From an uncultured Bacteroidia bacterium (GTDB taxonomy: Bacteria > Bacteroidota > Bacteroidia > Bacteroidales > UBA932): a DNA stretch of 64,000 nucleotides. The stretch is from assembly GCA_902769525.1 (NCBI GenBank), contig CACXPG010000001.1, forward strand, positions 1 through 64,000, given 5' to 3'. Shown in pieces: positions 15,177 through 23,126 of the stretch. Within the stretch, counting starts at the first letter, position 1. Each line of letters starts with the position of its first letter. The notes beneath the pieces are model-generated. The model did not search any database. It was not told the DNA's origin and worked only from the letters and a program-made list of their open reading frames with translations. The position numbers and the translations under genes are program-made.

Positions 15177-17168
15177 CTACAGACTGAATTTGACTCCGGC
15201 CATGAACCAGAAGCCAGGCTGAGGGATTGCTCCGTGGTCGAAGTATGTGATATCGGTGAGGTTGTTGCCTTCTACATAGAATGTATAGTCTTTCCACCTG
15301 TAGGCAAGGCGGGCATCTACTATGCCATACGGCTTGTAGCCTTTGACTTCTCCAGACGTGCTGGTAAATGTTCCTACACGGTCCTGAAACCTGTAGAAGA
15401 GGCTGAGGGTAAGGTCCGGAACGATATCGACATCCGCGCTGGCCACAAACTTGTGCCTCAGATACTCCAGGGTGTACATGCTCTGAATGCCGGACGTCTC
15501 GCGGGTTTTCTGGTCGATGTAGCTGTAGGCCAGATTCACTCTCTTGAGATTGAAGACGCTGGAGTGGAACTGTGGAGTCCAGGATGTCTGGAGCAGGATT
15601 CCGGTGGACTTTATCTTTCCGAAATTCACGGACTTCCAGATGGCTTCTTCGCCGTCTTCGGTGCTGCGGATCCAGTCTATGAGGTTGGTCATACGGTTGC
15701 GGAAAACGCTGGCGGAAGATGTAACCGTCGCTGAGGAGAAACGGAGTCCCCCTTCCAGAGCCTTTACCTCTTCAGGCTTGAGATGCTTGTCCGCCTTGTG
15801 TCCGCCTACGGAGTAGTACAGCTCTGTTACTGACGGCATCCTCAGCGATGAGTTATAGGAAGCGAACAGGCGCAGACGATTGTCTCCCCGGTTCAGAAGG
15901 GCCAGTGAAAGGTCTGCGGAAGGATAGACTTTCATATCCATCTCCGCCCAGCTGTTCTTTATGGCAAGCAGGGCGGCGGACACGGTGAACCTTTCGGTTA
16001 TCACATTATGTTCCAGGAAGAAGCTCGTGTTGGTTCGGTTGAGGCCGAACTCGTAGTTGCGGTCCGTTCCCTTGATATGTTTCGGATTGTCCAGAGGCTC
16101 GCCGAGGTTTCCGCTGACAAGGTCCTCGTTGCGGATTTCTCCGCCGAAGGCCGTGGTTCCTCCCGCCCATTTGAAGTAGTTGTTGAGGTTTGCGCCGTAG
16201 ACATTGGTCTTGTGATAGTTGAACGGATAGGCTTCCGGATTGTCGCGGAAGAGTTCAAAACGGTCATTGGTATGGTTCCAGTACAGGGACGGGCTTATCG
16301 TGAGCCTTCCCTTGACGTTATGGGCCTTTACGGCGGTGAAACTCTTGAAGGTGTGCTCGAACTGCTCGTCATAAGCGGCCGCGTAGAAGCGGTTGGAACC
16401 CCAGTCCTTGTTGCTCACTCCGGCATACCAGTTCACCTGGACGTCATCATCCCTGAACTCTCCCTCGTAGAAAGCCTTCAAGGCCTTGTAGTCGCTGTTA
16501 AGATGCCCTTCCCCGCTTCTGGAATAACCGTCGCTACGGGTATAGGACGCGGAAAGAGAGTTCTTGAAGGAATTGCTCCCTGGAGTTTTCCTAAAGCCGG
16601 CAAAGTCATATTTCGCTCCCACGCTCAGATAGCCGTACGATCCGGTTTCAGCATTTACAAGAAGGCGGTTGACGTCTGAAATACGGGTCCTCACGTTTAC
16701 CGCTCCAAGCAAGGACGAACTGCCGGTAATCTTCCCAGACGGGCCTTCCAGGATGTCTATTCCATCCACCTGAAGCACTATGAACGGAAGGTCGAAGGAA
16801 TTGTGCGCTGTCTGCGGATCGGATATGTTGATGCCGTTGAGAAGGATTGCCGCCTGCTCGCTGTTTCCGCCCCGGATGCCCACATCGGTCTGTGCCCCTA
16901 TCGGCCCTCTCTGCCTGACATCGATGCTGGCTGAATACTTCAGCAAATCGTTTATGCTCTGCGATGGAGAATTGCCTATTGCGGCAGCGTTCAAGGAAGA
17001 AACCATCCTCGCCTGCTTATGCCAGACTATCGGCACCCTGGAAGCCAGGACGCTGATTTCGTTCAGAGAAATCGTTGTCGTATCCTGAGCCGCCGCGCCT
17101 GACATCGAAGTCAAGCTCATCGCGGAGGATAATAAGCTTATTACAAATGCTTTATATAAAGTGTTCAT
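15177..17168 (-). CDS. TonB-dependent outer-membrane receptor (BtuB-like)
   Basis: 663 residues. ATG at 17168 gives a good signal peptide (MNTLYKAFVISLLSSAMSL, cleaved after GAAAQ). A TonB-box-like region is followed by the plug domain (SINDLLKYSASIDVRQRG, LLNGINISDPQT, GIDILEGPSGKITG) and a beta-barrel ending in the terminal aromatic signature FMAGVKFSL. The compact size, without a carboxypeptidase-like N-terminal domain and without a SusD partner, resembles cobalamin or iron-chelate receptors rather than glycan SusC proteins. Cobalamin is attractive because MetH is in this genome, but the neighbours give no direct support. A TATCTTTG box lies at 17194-17201. Confidence 0.85.
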   Translation of the reverse strand: MNTLYKAFVISLLSSAMSLTSMSGAAAQDTTTISLNEISVLASRVPIVWHKQARMVSSLNAAAIGNSPSQSINDLLKYSASIDVRQRGPIGAQTDVGIRGGNSEQAAILLNGINISDPQTAHNSFDLPFIVLQVDGIDILEGPSGKITGSSSLLGAVNVRTRISDVNRLLVNAETGSYGYLSVGAKYDFAGFRKTPGSNSFKNSLSASYTRSDGYSRSGEGHLNSDYKALKAFYEGEFRDDDVQVNWYAGVSNKDWGSNRFYAAAYDEQFEHTFKSFTAVKAHNVKGRLTISPSLYWNHTNDRFELFRDNPEAYPFNYHKTNVYGANLNNYFKWAGGTTAFGGEIRNEDLVSGNLGEPLDNPKHIKGTDRNYEFGLNRTNTSFFLEHNVITERFTVSAALLAIKNSWAEMDMKVYPSADLSLALLNRGDNRLRLFASYNSSLRMPSVTELYYSVGGHKADKHLKPEEVKALEGGLRFSSATVTSSASVFRNRMTNLIDWIRSTEDGEEAIWKSVNFGKIKSTGILLQTSWTPQFHSSVFNLKRVNLAYSYIDQKTRETSGIQSMYTLEYLRHKFVASADVDIVPDLTLSLFYRFQDRVGTFTSTSGEVKGYKPYGIVDARLAYRWKDYTFYVEGNNLTDITYFDHGAIPQPGFWFMAGVKFSL

Positions 17169-17193
17169 AAATACTGCCGTAAAATTGAAGTCC

Positions 17194-17201
17194 CAAAGAT
17201 A
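17194..17201 (-). promoter_or_regulatory. putative -7 box (TATCTTTG) of the TonB receptor gene
   Basis: Minus-strand TATCTTTG 25 bp before the start codon. The upstream -33 region would lie in the terminator of the neighbouring gene. Confidence 0.45.
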
Positions 17202-17211
17202 CAAAAAAAAG

Positions 17212-17231
17212 GGCTCCAAAAAATTGGAGCC
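17212..17231 (-). terminator. terminator of the pyruvate:ferredoxin oxidoreductase gene
   Basis: Stem ggctcc/ggagcc with an A/T loop, followed on the minus strand by a run of eight T. Confidence 0.85.
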
Positions 17232-17256
17232 TCTTCGGTTTAGCCATGCGGGCTGT

Positions 17257-20200
17257 TTACTTGCCTGCAAGTTTCTTGTAGCCCTCGTAGCGGAGTTTAG
17301 CATACTTCTCGGTGAGTGAGAAGAGCTCCTCTGCCTCCTGAGGGAAGGTCTTCAGCAGTGAGGCATATCTTACCTCGCCCTTGATGAAGTCCTGGAACTT
17401 GCTCCAGTCTGGCTCCTTGCTGTCCAGAGTAAACGGATTGGTTCCTTCCGGAACGTCCGGATTGAATCTGTACAGATGCCAGTATCCGCACTCAACCGCC
17501 TTCTTCTCCTCGAGCTGGGAGTGTCCCATTCCGGCCTTCAGACCGTGGTTGATACAAGGAGCGTAGGCAATGATAAGAGACGGGCCGTCGTGAGCCTCAG
17601 CCTCCTTCAGAGCGTTCAAGTACTGTGCCTGGCTTGCGCCTGTAGCTACCTGAGCCACATAAACATAGCCATAGCTCATAGCCATCATTCCGAGATCCTT
17701 CTTGCGGATCTTCTTGCCGCTGGTTGCAAACTTGGCAACTGCTCCGGCAGGAGTACTCTTGGATGACTGTCCGCCGGTGTTGGAGTAAACCTCGGTATCC
17801 ACAACCAAGACGTTCACGTTCTCGCCGGAAGCAAGCACGTGGTCGAGTCCGCCGTAGCCGATGTCATATCCCCAACCGTCACCGCCGATAATCCACTGTG
17901 AACGTGGGATGATGCAGTCAATGTACTCTGCGATGCCCTTGCAGTGAGCGCACTTGCAGTCCTTCAGGGCTGCAGGAAGAGCCGCTGCGATTTCCTTGCA
18001 GATTGCAACATCCTTCTTGTTCTCGAGCCAGCGGGTAAGAAGGTTACGAACCTCCTCAGAGCACTTGTCGTCTGCGATGGCAGCCTTTGCCCTGTCCTCG
18101 AGAGTTTCGCGGAGTCTTGCGAATCCGAGCCTCTGGCCCAGACCGAACTCTGCGTTGTCCTCGAACAGGGAGTTAGCCCAAGCCGGACCTCTTCCGTTCT
18201 TGTCCTTGCAGTAAGGTGATGCAGGGAAGCTTCCGCTGTAGATGGATGTACATCCTGTAGCGTTGGCAACCATCATCCTGTCTCCGAACAGCTGGGAAAT
18301 CAGCTTGATGTAAGGAGTCTCGCCGCAGCCTGCGCATGCGCCTGAGAACTCGAACAGAGGCTGTGAGAACTGGGAAGCCTTGATGTTGCTGTCCTTCTTC
18401 ATAACCTCGTCCTTGTAGCCGACCTTGCTGTGCAGCCAGTCGAATGCCTTCTGCTGAGCGGCCTGAGTGTCTGCTGGTTTCATAACCAGAGCCTTCTCCT
18501 TTGCCGGGCAGATGTCTGCGCAGTTAGCGCATCCTGTACAGTCTGCAGGGTCAACCTGCATCACAAACTTGTAATCCTTGAGGTTAGCCTTTCCGTCTGC
18601 GGTCTTGAGACCCTTGAGAACGGCCTTAGGAGCCTTCTCGATTTCTGCATCGGTGAGCAGGAACGGACGGATTGCAGCGTGCGGACAGATAGTGGCGCAC
18701 TGGTTGCACTGGATACAGTTTGCAGGATTCCACTCAGGAACGTGAGTAGCTATTCCTCTCTTCTCGTAAGCGGCTGTTCCGGCAGGAATGGTGCCGTCAG
18801 GGAAGTTCTGGAATGCGCTTACAGGCAGGTCGTTTCCGCACTGTGCGTTCACAGGGTCAGCTATCTGCCTTACCCAATCCGGAGCAAGACGGTTGTAGCT
18901 GTCAGGAACAAACTTGCTTGCTCCAAGGTTCTTCCACTCGAACGGAATATCCACCTTGATATACTCGCCGCCACGGTCAACTGCAGCGTAGTTCATCTTA
19001 ACGATGTTCTCGCCCTTCTTTCCGTAGCTCTTGTCGATCATCTTCTTCATCTCCTTGACAGCATCCTCGTAAGGAATGATGCCGGTGATCTTGAAGAATG
19101 CGCTCTGGAGAATGGTGTTGGTACGGTTGCCCAGTCCGATTTCCTCGGCGATCTTGGTGGCGTTGATGATGTAGAAGTTAAGCTTCTTGCTTACAATCTG
19201 GTACTTGATGAAGTCCGGAAGTCTCTTCAGAGTCTCCTCGGTATCCCACAGACTGTTCAGCAGGAAGGTACCGCCCTTCTTGATTCCCCTCAGGACATCA
19301 TACTTGGTAAGGTATGAAGGCACGTGGCAAGCCACGAAGTCAGGAGTGGAAACAAGGTAAGGAGAGGTGATAGGATTGTCACCGAATCTCAGGTGAGAGC
19401 AGGTGAAACCGCCGGATTTCTTTGAATCGTAGTCAAAGTAAGCCTGGCAGTATTTGTCTGTTGTTCCGCCGATTATCTTGATGGTGTTCTTGTTTGCGCC
19501 AACGGTTCCGTCTGAACCAAGTCCGAAGAACTTGAGCTCGTAAGTACCAGGCTTTGCAAGAGAAATCTCCTCCTTCTGAGGAAGGGAGAGGAATGTAACG
19601 TCATCAACGATACCGATGGTGAAGGAGTTCTTAGGCTCTTTGGCCTTCAGGTTCTGGAATACGGCCAGAATCTGTGCAGGGGAAGTGTCCTTTGAAGACA
19701 AGCCGTAGCGTCCGCCGACGATCTTTACCTTTCCGGCAAACTCAGTGTCAGCCAGGGCGCTCTTTACGTCAACGTACAGAGGCTCTCCGACTGCTCCAGG
19801 CTCCTTGCAGCGGTCGAGGACAGCGATCCTCTTGACGCTCTTAGGCAGAGCCCTTAGGAAGTACTGGGTGCTGAAAGGCCTGTACAGCCTTACTACTACA
19901 ACGCCCACCTTCTCGCCCTTGGCAACAAGATAGTCAACAACTTCCTTTACGGTATCGGTGACAGAACCCATAGCGATAACCACTCTCTCGGCCTCCGGAT
20001 CTCCGAAGTAGTCGAAAGGCAGGTAGTGGCGGCCGCAGAGCTCTCCAAGCTCGCCCATATAACGGGCTACGATGTTAGGAACCTCAGCATAGTACTGGTT
20101 CCTGGACTCGGTCTCCTGGAAGTAAACGTCTGCGTTCTGGGCTGTGCCCTTGGTTACAGGAGCGTTAGGATTGAGGGCTCTCTTGCGGAAAGCAGCCAGA

Positions 20201-20802
20201 GCCTTGGTGCTTATCATCTTCTTCAGGCCTTCTTCCGGAAGAACCTCAATCTTCTGGATTTCGTGTGATGTACGGAATCCGTCGAAGAAATGAACGAACG
20301 GGATAGAAGACTTGATAGTTGAAAGATGAGCCACGGCAGCCATATCCATAGCTTCCTGAACACTTGCGGAAGCCAGCATTGCAAAGCCGGTCTGGCGGAC
20401 AGCCATAACGTCCTGCTGGTCTCCGAAAATACTCAGAGCGTGAGTTGCAAGGCTTCTTGCAGTCACGTGGAACACTGCAGGAAGCATCTCTCCCGCAATC
20501 TTGTACATGTTAGGGATCATTAGCAGCAATCCCTGTGATGCTGTAAATGTTGAAGTAAGTACACCTGCCTGAAGGGAACCGTGTACGGCTCCGGCGGCAC
20601 CAGCCTCGCTCTCCATCTCAACCACCTTAACGGTCTCTCCAAAGAGATTCTTGCGTCCGAATGCAGACCATTCGTCCACGTGCTCAGCCATTGGAGAAGA
20701 AGGAGTGATAGGATAGATTGCTGCAAGCTCACTGAAAAGATAAGCTACGTGAGCAGCTGCCTGGTTTCCGTCGCAGGTCAGAAACACCTTTTCTTTACTC
20801 AT
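17257..20802 (-). CDS. nifJ: pyruvate:ferredoxin (flavodoxin) oxidoreductase
   Basis: Single-chain PFOR, 1181 residues, the usual length. It oxidises pyruvate to acetyl-CoA and CO2 and passes electrons to ferredoxin, the main anaerobic route in Bacteroidales. In order it shows the N-terminal TPP pyrimidine-binding domain (AAIYPITPSSPMAEHVDEW), the gamma domain (GSDGTVGANKNTIKI), a two-cluster ferredoxin domain (CIQCNQCATICPH and CTGCANCADICP), and the TPP/proximal-cluster domain with CAGCGETPY, NATGCTSIYSGS, GDGWGYDIGYGGLDH and the last cluster cysteine in YAPCINHG. It has its own promoter and terminator and is monocistronic. High expression is suggested by consistently preferred codons. Confidence 0.97.
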   Translation of the reverse strand: MSKEKVFLTCDGNQAAAHVAYLFSELAAIYPITPSSPMAEHVDEWSAFGRKNLFGETVKVVEMESEAGAAGAVHGSLQAGVLTSTFTASQGLLLMIPNMYKIAGEMLPAVFHVTARSLATHALSIFGDQQDVMAVRQTGFAMLASASVQEAMDMAAVAHLSTIKSSIPFVHFFDGFRTSHEIQKIEVLPEEGLKKMISTKALAAFRKRALNPNAPVTKGTAQNADVYFQETESRNQYYAEVPNIVARYMGELGELCGRHYLPFDYFGDPEAERVVIAMGSVTDTVKEVVDYLVAKGEKVGVVVVRLYRPFSTQYFLRALPKSVKRIAVLDRCKEPGAVGEPLYVDVKSALADTEFAGKVKIVGGRYGLSSKDTSPAQILAVFQNLKAKEPKNSFTIGIVDDVTFLSLPQKEEISLAKPGTYELKFFGLGSDGTVGANKNTIKIIGGTTDKYCQAYFDYDSKKSGGFTCSHLRFGDNPITSPYLVSTPDFVACHVPSYLTKYDVLRGIKKGGTFLLNSLWDTEETLKRLPDFIKYQIVSKKLNFYIINATKIAEEIGLGNRTNTILQSAFFKITGIIPYEDAVKEMKKMIDKSYGKKGENIVKMNYAAVDRGGEYIKVDIPFEWKNLGASKFVPDSYNRLAPDWVRQIADPVNAQCGNDLPVSAFQNFPDGTIPAGTAAYEKRGIATHVPEWNPANCIQCNQCATICPHAAIRPFLLTDAEIEKAPKAVLKGLKTADGKANLKDYKFVMQVDPADCTGCANCADICPAKEKALVMKPADTQAAQQKAFDWLHSKVGYKDEVMKKDSNIKASQFSQPLFEFSGACAGCGETPYIKLISQLFGDRMMVANATGCTSIYSGSFPASPYCKDKNGRGPAWANSLFEDNAEFGLGQRLGFARLRETLEDRAKAAIADDKCSEEVRNLLTRWLENKKDVAICKEIAAALPAALKDCKCAHCKGIAEYIDCIIPRSQWIIGGDGWGYDIGYGGLDHVLASGENVNVLVVDTEVYSNTGGQSSKSTPAGAVAKFATSGKKIRKKDLGMMAMSYGYVYVAQVATGASQAQYLNALKEAEAHDGPSLIIAYAPCINHGLKAGMGHSQLEEKKAVECGYWHLYRFNPDVPEGTNPFTLDSKEPDWSKFQDFIKGEVRYASLLKTFPQEAEELFSLTEKYAKLRYEGYKKLAGK

Positions 20803-20846
20803 GATATTAATAAGTTGTATGCTTTGTTATTGTTCTTTCAAGCGCT

Positions 20847-20878
20847 CAAAGATAGCAAATTAAAAGGGCTTAAGCAAA
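20847..20878 (-). promoter_or_regulatory. promoter of the PFOR gene
   Basis: Minus-strand TTTG (20875-20878) and TATCTTTG (20847-20854) with a 20-bp spacer, a textbook phylum promoter. The leader to the start codon is about 40 nt. Confidence 0.75.
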
Positions 20879-20883
20879 GATAT

Positions 20884-21828
20884 TTACTGAATACCGGTAA
20901 TCTTTGTCTCAGCCGGAGCAAGTTTCTTTGCAAGGCCCTGCAGTACAGCTCCGGGACCGAGCTCGATAAACTCGTCTGCACCGTCTGCAACCATCTTTTC
21001 TACGATATATGACCACTTGACCGGATTGGTCAGCTGGATAAGAAGATTCTTCTTGATTTCCTCAGGATCTGTGTGTGGCAGGGCGTCCACATTCTGGTAA
21101 ACCGGGCAGACCGGCTTCACGATCACTGCCTTCTCGATAGCCTCGGCCAGCTCTACCCTTGCCGGATCCATCAGAGGGGAGTGGAAAGCTCCACCCACCT
21201 GCAGGGGAACCACCCTTCCGCCTTTTTCCTTCAGAAGCGCACCCGCAGCCGCAACAGCGTCAATGTCTCCGCTGATCACCACCTGACCGTGGGAGTTGTA
21301 ATTGGCCGCAACAACCACTCCGGCATCACCCTTAGAGGAAATCTCTGCACAGGCATCTTCAATGACCTTGTCCTCGAGCTTCAGTACAGCAGCCATAGTG
21401 GACGGCTTGATCTCGCAGGCCTTCTGCATGGCAAAAGCACGCTTTGCCACCAGCTTCAGACCTTCCTCAAAGCTTAGCGCTCCGGCAGCGGTCAATGCGG
21501 AAAACTCTCCCAGAGAGTGTCCTGCCACCATATCGGGATTAAAGCCGGAGATTCCAGCCTCAGCCGCCTTCTTCCTGAACTCGCTCTCTGGAGAGCACTC
21601 GGAAAGGCACTTTGCCAAAACTACTGAGTGTATAAAAATAGCGGGCTGGGTAACCTTTGTCTGCTTGAGATCCTCTGCGCTGCCCTCAAACATAACGTCT
21701 GAGATCCTCCATCCCAAAATCTCGTTGGCTCTTTCAAACAAATCATGGGCAAGAGCCTCGTTTTCATAGAGTTCCTTACCCATTCCGGTAAACTGGGCAC
21801 CCTGGCCCGGAAAAACAAATGCTTTCAT
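20884..21828 (-). CDS. fabD: malonyl-CoA:ACP transacylase
   Basis: Loads malonyl groups onto acyl carrier protein for fatty-acid synthesis; cytosolic. The 314 residues show the N-terminal FVFPGQGAQFTGMGKEL, the nucleophile elbow GHSLGEFSA with Ser105, and the catalytic-His region VGGAFHSPLMDPA. The C-terminal GPGAVLQGLAKK is also typical. It is a stand-alone gene rather than in a fab operon. Its promoter region is shared back-to-back with tRNA-Arg. Confidence 0.96.
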   Translation of the reverse strand: MKAFVFPGQGAQFTGMGKELYENEALAHDLFERANEILGWRISDVMFEGSAEDLKQTKVTQPAIFIHSVVLAKCLSECSPESEFRKKAAEAGISGFNPDMVAGHSLGEFSALTAAGALSFEEGLKLVAKRAFAMQKACEIKPSTMAAVLKLEDKVIEDACAEISSKGDAGVVVAANYNSHGQVVISGDIDAVAAAGALLKEKGGRVVPLQVGGAFHSPLMDPARVELAEAIEKAVIVKPVCPVYQNVDALPHTDPEEIKKNLLIQLTNPVKWSYIVEKMVADGADEFIELGPGAVLQGLAKKLAPAETKITGIQ

Positions 21829-21847
21829 TCTGTATAAGGTATTAGTA

Positions 21848-21878
21848 TTGGGGCAAAGATAAGAATTTTATACCTTTG
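21848..21878 (+). promoter_or_regulatory. promoter of tRNA-Arg, overlapping the divergent fabD promoter
   Basis: TTGG at 21848-21851 and TACCTTTG at 21871-21878, spacer 19 bp, with the tRNA 5' end 10 bp further on. Confidence 0.7.
21854..21861 (-). promoter_or_regulatory. putative -7 box (TATCTTTG) of fabD
   Basis: Minus-strand TATCTTTG lies inside the spacer of the plus-strand tRNA-Arg promoter, 26 bp before fabD. The two polymerases could not bind at the same time. Confidence 0.5.
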
Positions 21879-21887
21879 CACCACATC

Positions 21888-21959
21888 GCCCCCGTAGTTT
21901 AACGGATAAAACGATGGATTCCGGTTCCATTGATAGGCGTTCGATTCGCCTCGGGGGTA
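21888..21959 (+). tRNA. tRNA-Arg (anticodon CCG)
   Basis: Cloverleaf: acceptor GCCCCCG/CGGGGGT, short D arm GTTTAACGGATAAAAC, anticodon stem ATGGA/TCCAT with loop TTCCGGT (anticodon CCG), T arm GGCGTTCGATTCGCC. CCA is not encoded. Confidence 0.93.
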
Positions 21960-21960
21960 C

Positions 21961-21998
21961 AAAAAAAGGCTGTTGAACACAGCCTTTTTTCTTTTCGT
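21961..21998. terminator. bidirectional terminator between tRNA-Arg and the DUF362 gene
   Basis: Hairpin aaaggctgt/acagccttt with an A-run before and a T-run after, directly behind the tRNA and just before the convergent stop codon at 22010. Confidence 0.85.
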
Positions 21999-22009
21999 CT
22001 CCCCAAAAC

Positions 22010-23101
22010 CTACTGGACAAACGGCTTGAGGTCCTTGGCGGCCTCGGCGGCGGTGATTTCCTTTCCGCCGTTGTCAAGGTCGATGAGCTTATAGCGGGTA
22101 TTGCCCATTCCAAGCTCTTTCATATAGGAGAGCTGCCTCAGTCCGTGGCGGGTTTCCATACGCTCCACCATTGCCGCATGCTCTTCCGCTGTCATGGCGT
22201 AGATGATGTCCACGCAAGCCTGGTCAACTGCCAGGATGTCCCTGGATGAAAGGATTCCCACGTTTGGAGTAACCACAGGCTCTGCCGCAACGCCCTCGCA
22301 GTCGCAGGAAACGGACATGTTGCGCATCACGTTAACGTATGTAACGTGCTTGCCGAAATGGTCTATCGTAGCCTTGGTGGACTCTGTCATCCTTTCCATA
22401 AACTCTTCCTCAGCGATGCTCCACTGGTCGTCTGACCCCTTTACGGTATGTATCCAGGCCTTTCCGACCCTGCCGTCCGCGCAACCGATTCCGATGTTCT
22501 TGTTGCTGCCACCGAAGCCTCCCATCGTGTGACCCTTGAAGTGAGTCAGCGCTACCAGAGACTCATAGTTCAGCATATTCTTTCCTACGGACATCTTGTC
22601 AAACCACTTTCCTCCTTTAACCGGAATGGTAACGGTATCCTCGGCATCCATAATGTCCACCGGACAGAAAGTCCATCCGTTCACCTCCAGAGTCTTGCGG
22701 TGCTGCTCGGTGGTGTAGCGGTCCCCCTCATAGTAAGTGTTTGTCTCCACGATTGTGGCATCCTTGAGATCCTTCTCCAGAAGAGCCTTCACCCACTCTC
22801 TCGGGATGATGTTCGGTCCATTCTGCTCTCCGGTATGCAGCTTAACGGCCACCTTTCCCGTGATATCCTCACATACCTGTTCGTATGCCTTGATCAGCCC
22901 TGCTGCGGACAAATCGCGAGTAAAATACACTACAGACTCTTCTCCTGTCCTCTCTTCATACGGCACATACTTTTCGCCGCCGGTTCCTGCCACGGGAGCC
23001 TTAGGCTCGGTATTCTCAGCCTCTTTGGCTCCTCCGCCGCCGCAACCTGCTGCAACAGCGGCACAGAGCATCATTGCTCCAAAAAAATTCCTTGTGTTCA
23101 T
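22010..23101 (-). CDS. DUF362-domain lipoprotein
   Basis: 363 residues from ATG at 23101. The leader MNTRNFFGAMMLCAAVAAGC has a lipobox Cys, then a Gly/Ala/Pro linker to about residue 50. The remainder matches the DUF362 family: VAVKLHTGEQNGPNIIPREWV, THFKGHTMGGFGGSNKNIGIGCA, and a C-terminal GILSSRDILAVDQACVDIIYA. DUF362 proteins are often fused to ferredoxin domains or sit near redox genes, but no such domain is present here and the biochemical role is unknown. The lipoprotein signal places it in the periplasm or at the surface. The 3' neighbour is tRNA-Arg (convergent); the nuclease gene upstream ends 25 bp before it. Confidence 0.75.
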   Translation of the reverse strand: MNTRNFFGAMMLCAAVAAGCGGGGAKEAENTEPKAPVAGTGGEKYVPYEERTGEESVVYFTRDLSAAGLIKAYEQVCEDITGKVAVKLHTGEQNGPNIIPREWVKALLEKDLKDATIVETNTYYEGDRYTTEQHRKTLEVNGWTFCPVDIMDAEDTVTIPVKGGKWFDKMSVGKNMLNYESLVALTHFKGHTMGGFGGSNKNIGIGCADGRVGKAWIHTVKGSDDQWSIAEEEFMERMTESTKATIDHFGKHVTYVNVMRNMSVSCDCEGVAAEPVVTPNVGILSSRDILAVDQACVDIIYAMTAEEHAAMVERMETRHGLRQLSYMKELGMGNTRYKLIDLDNGGKEITAAEAAKDLKPFVQ

Positions 23102-23126
23102 ATCTTCTATATTGTTCATTTGCCAA

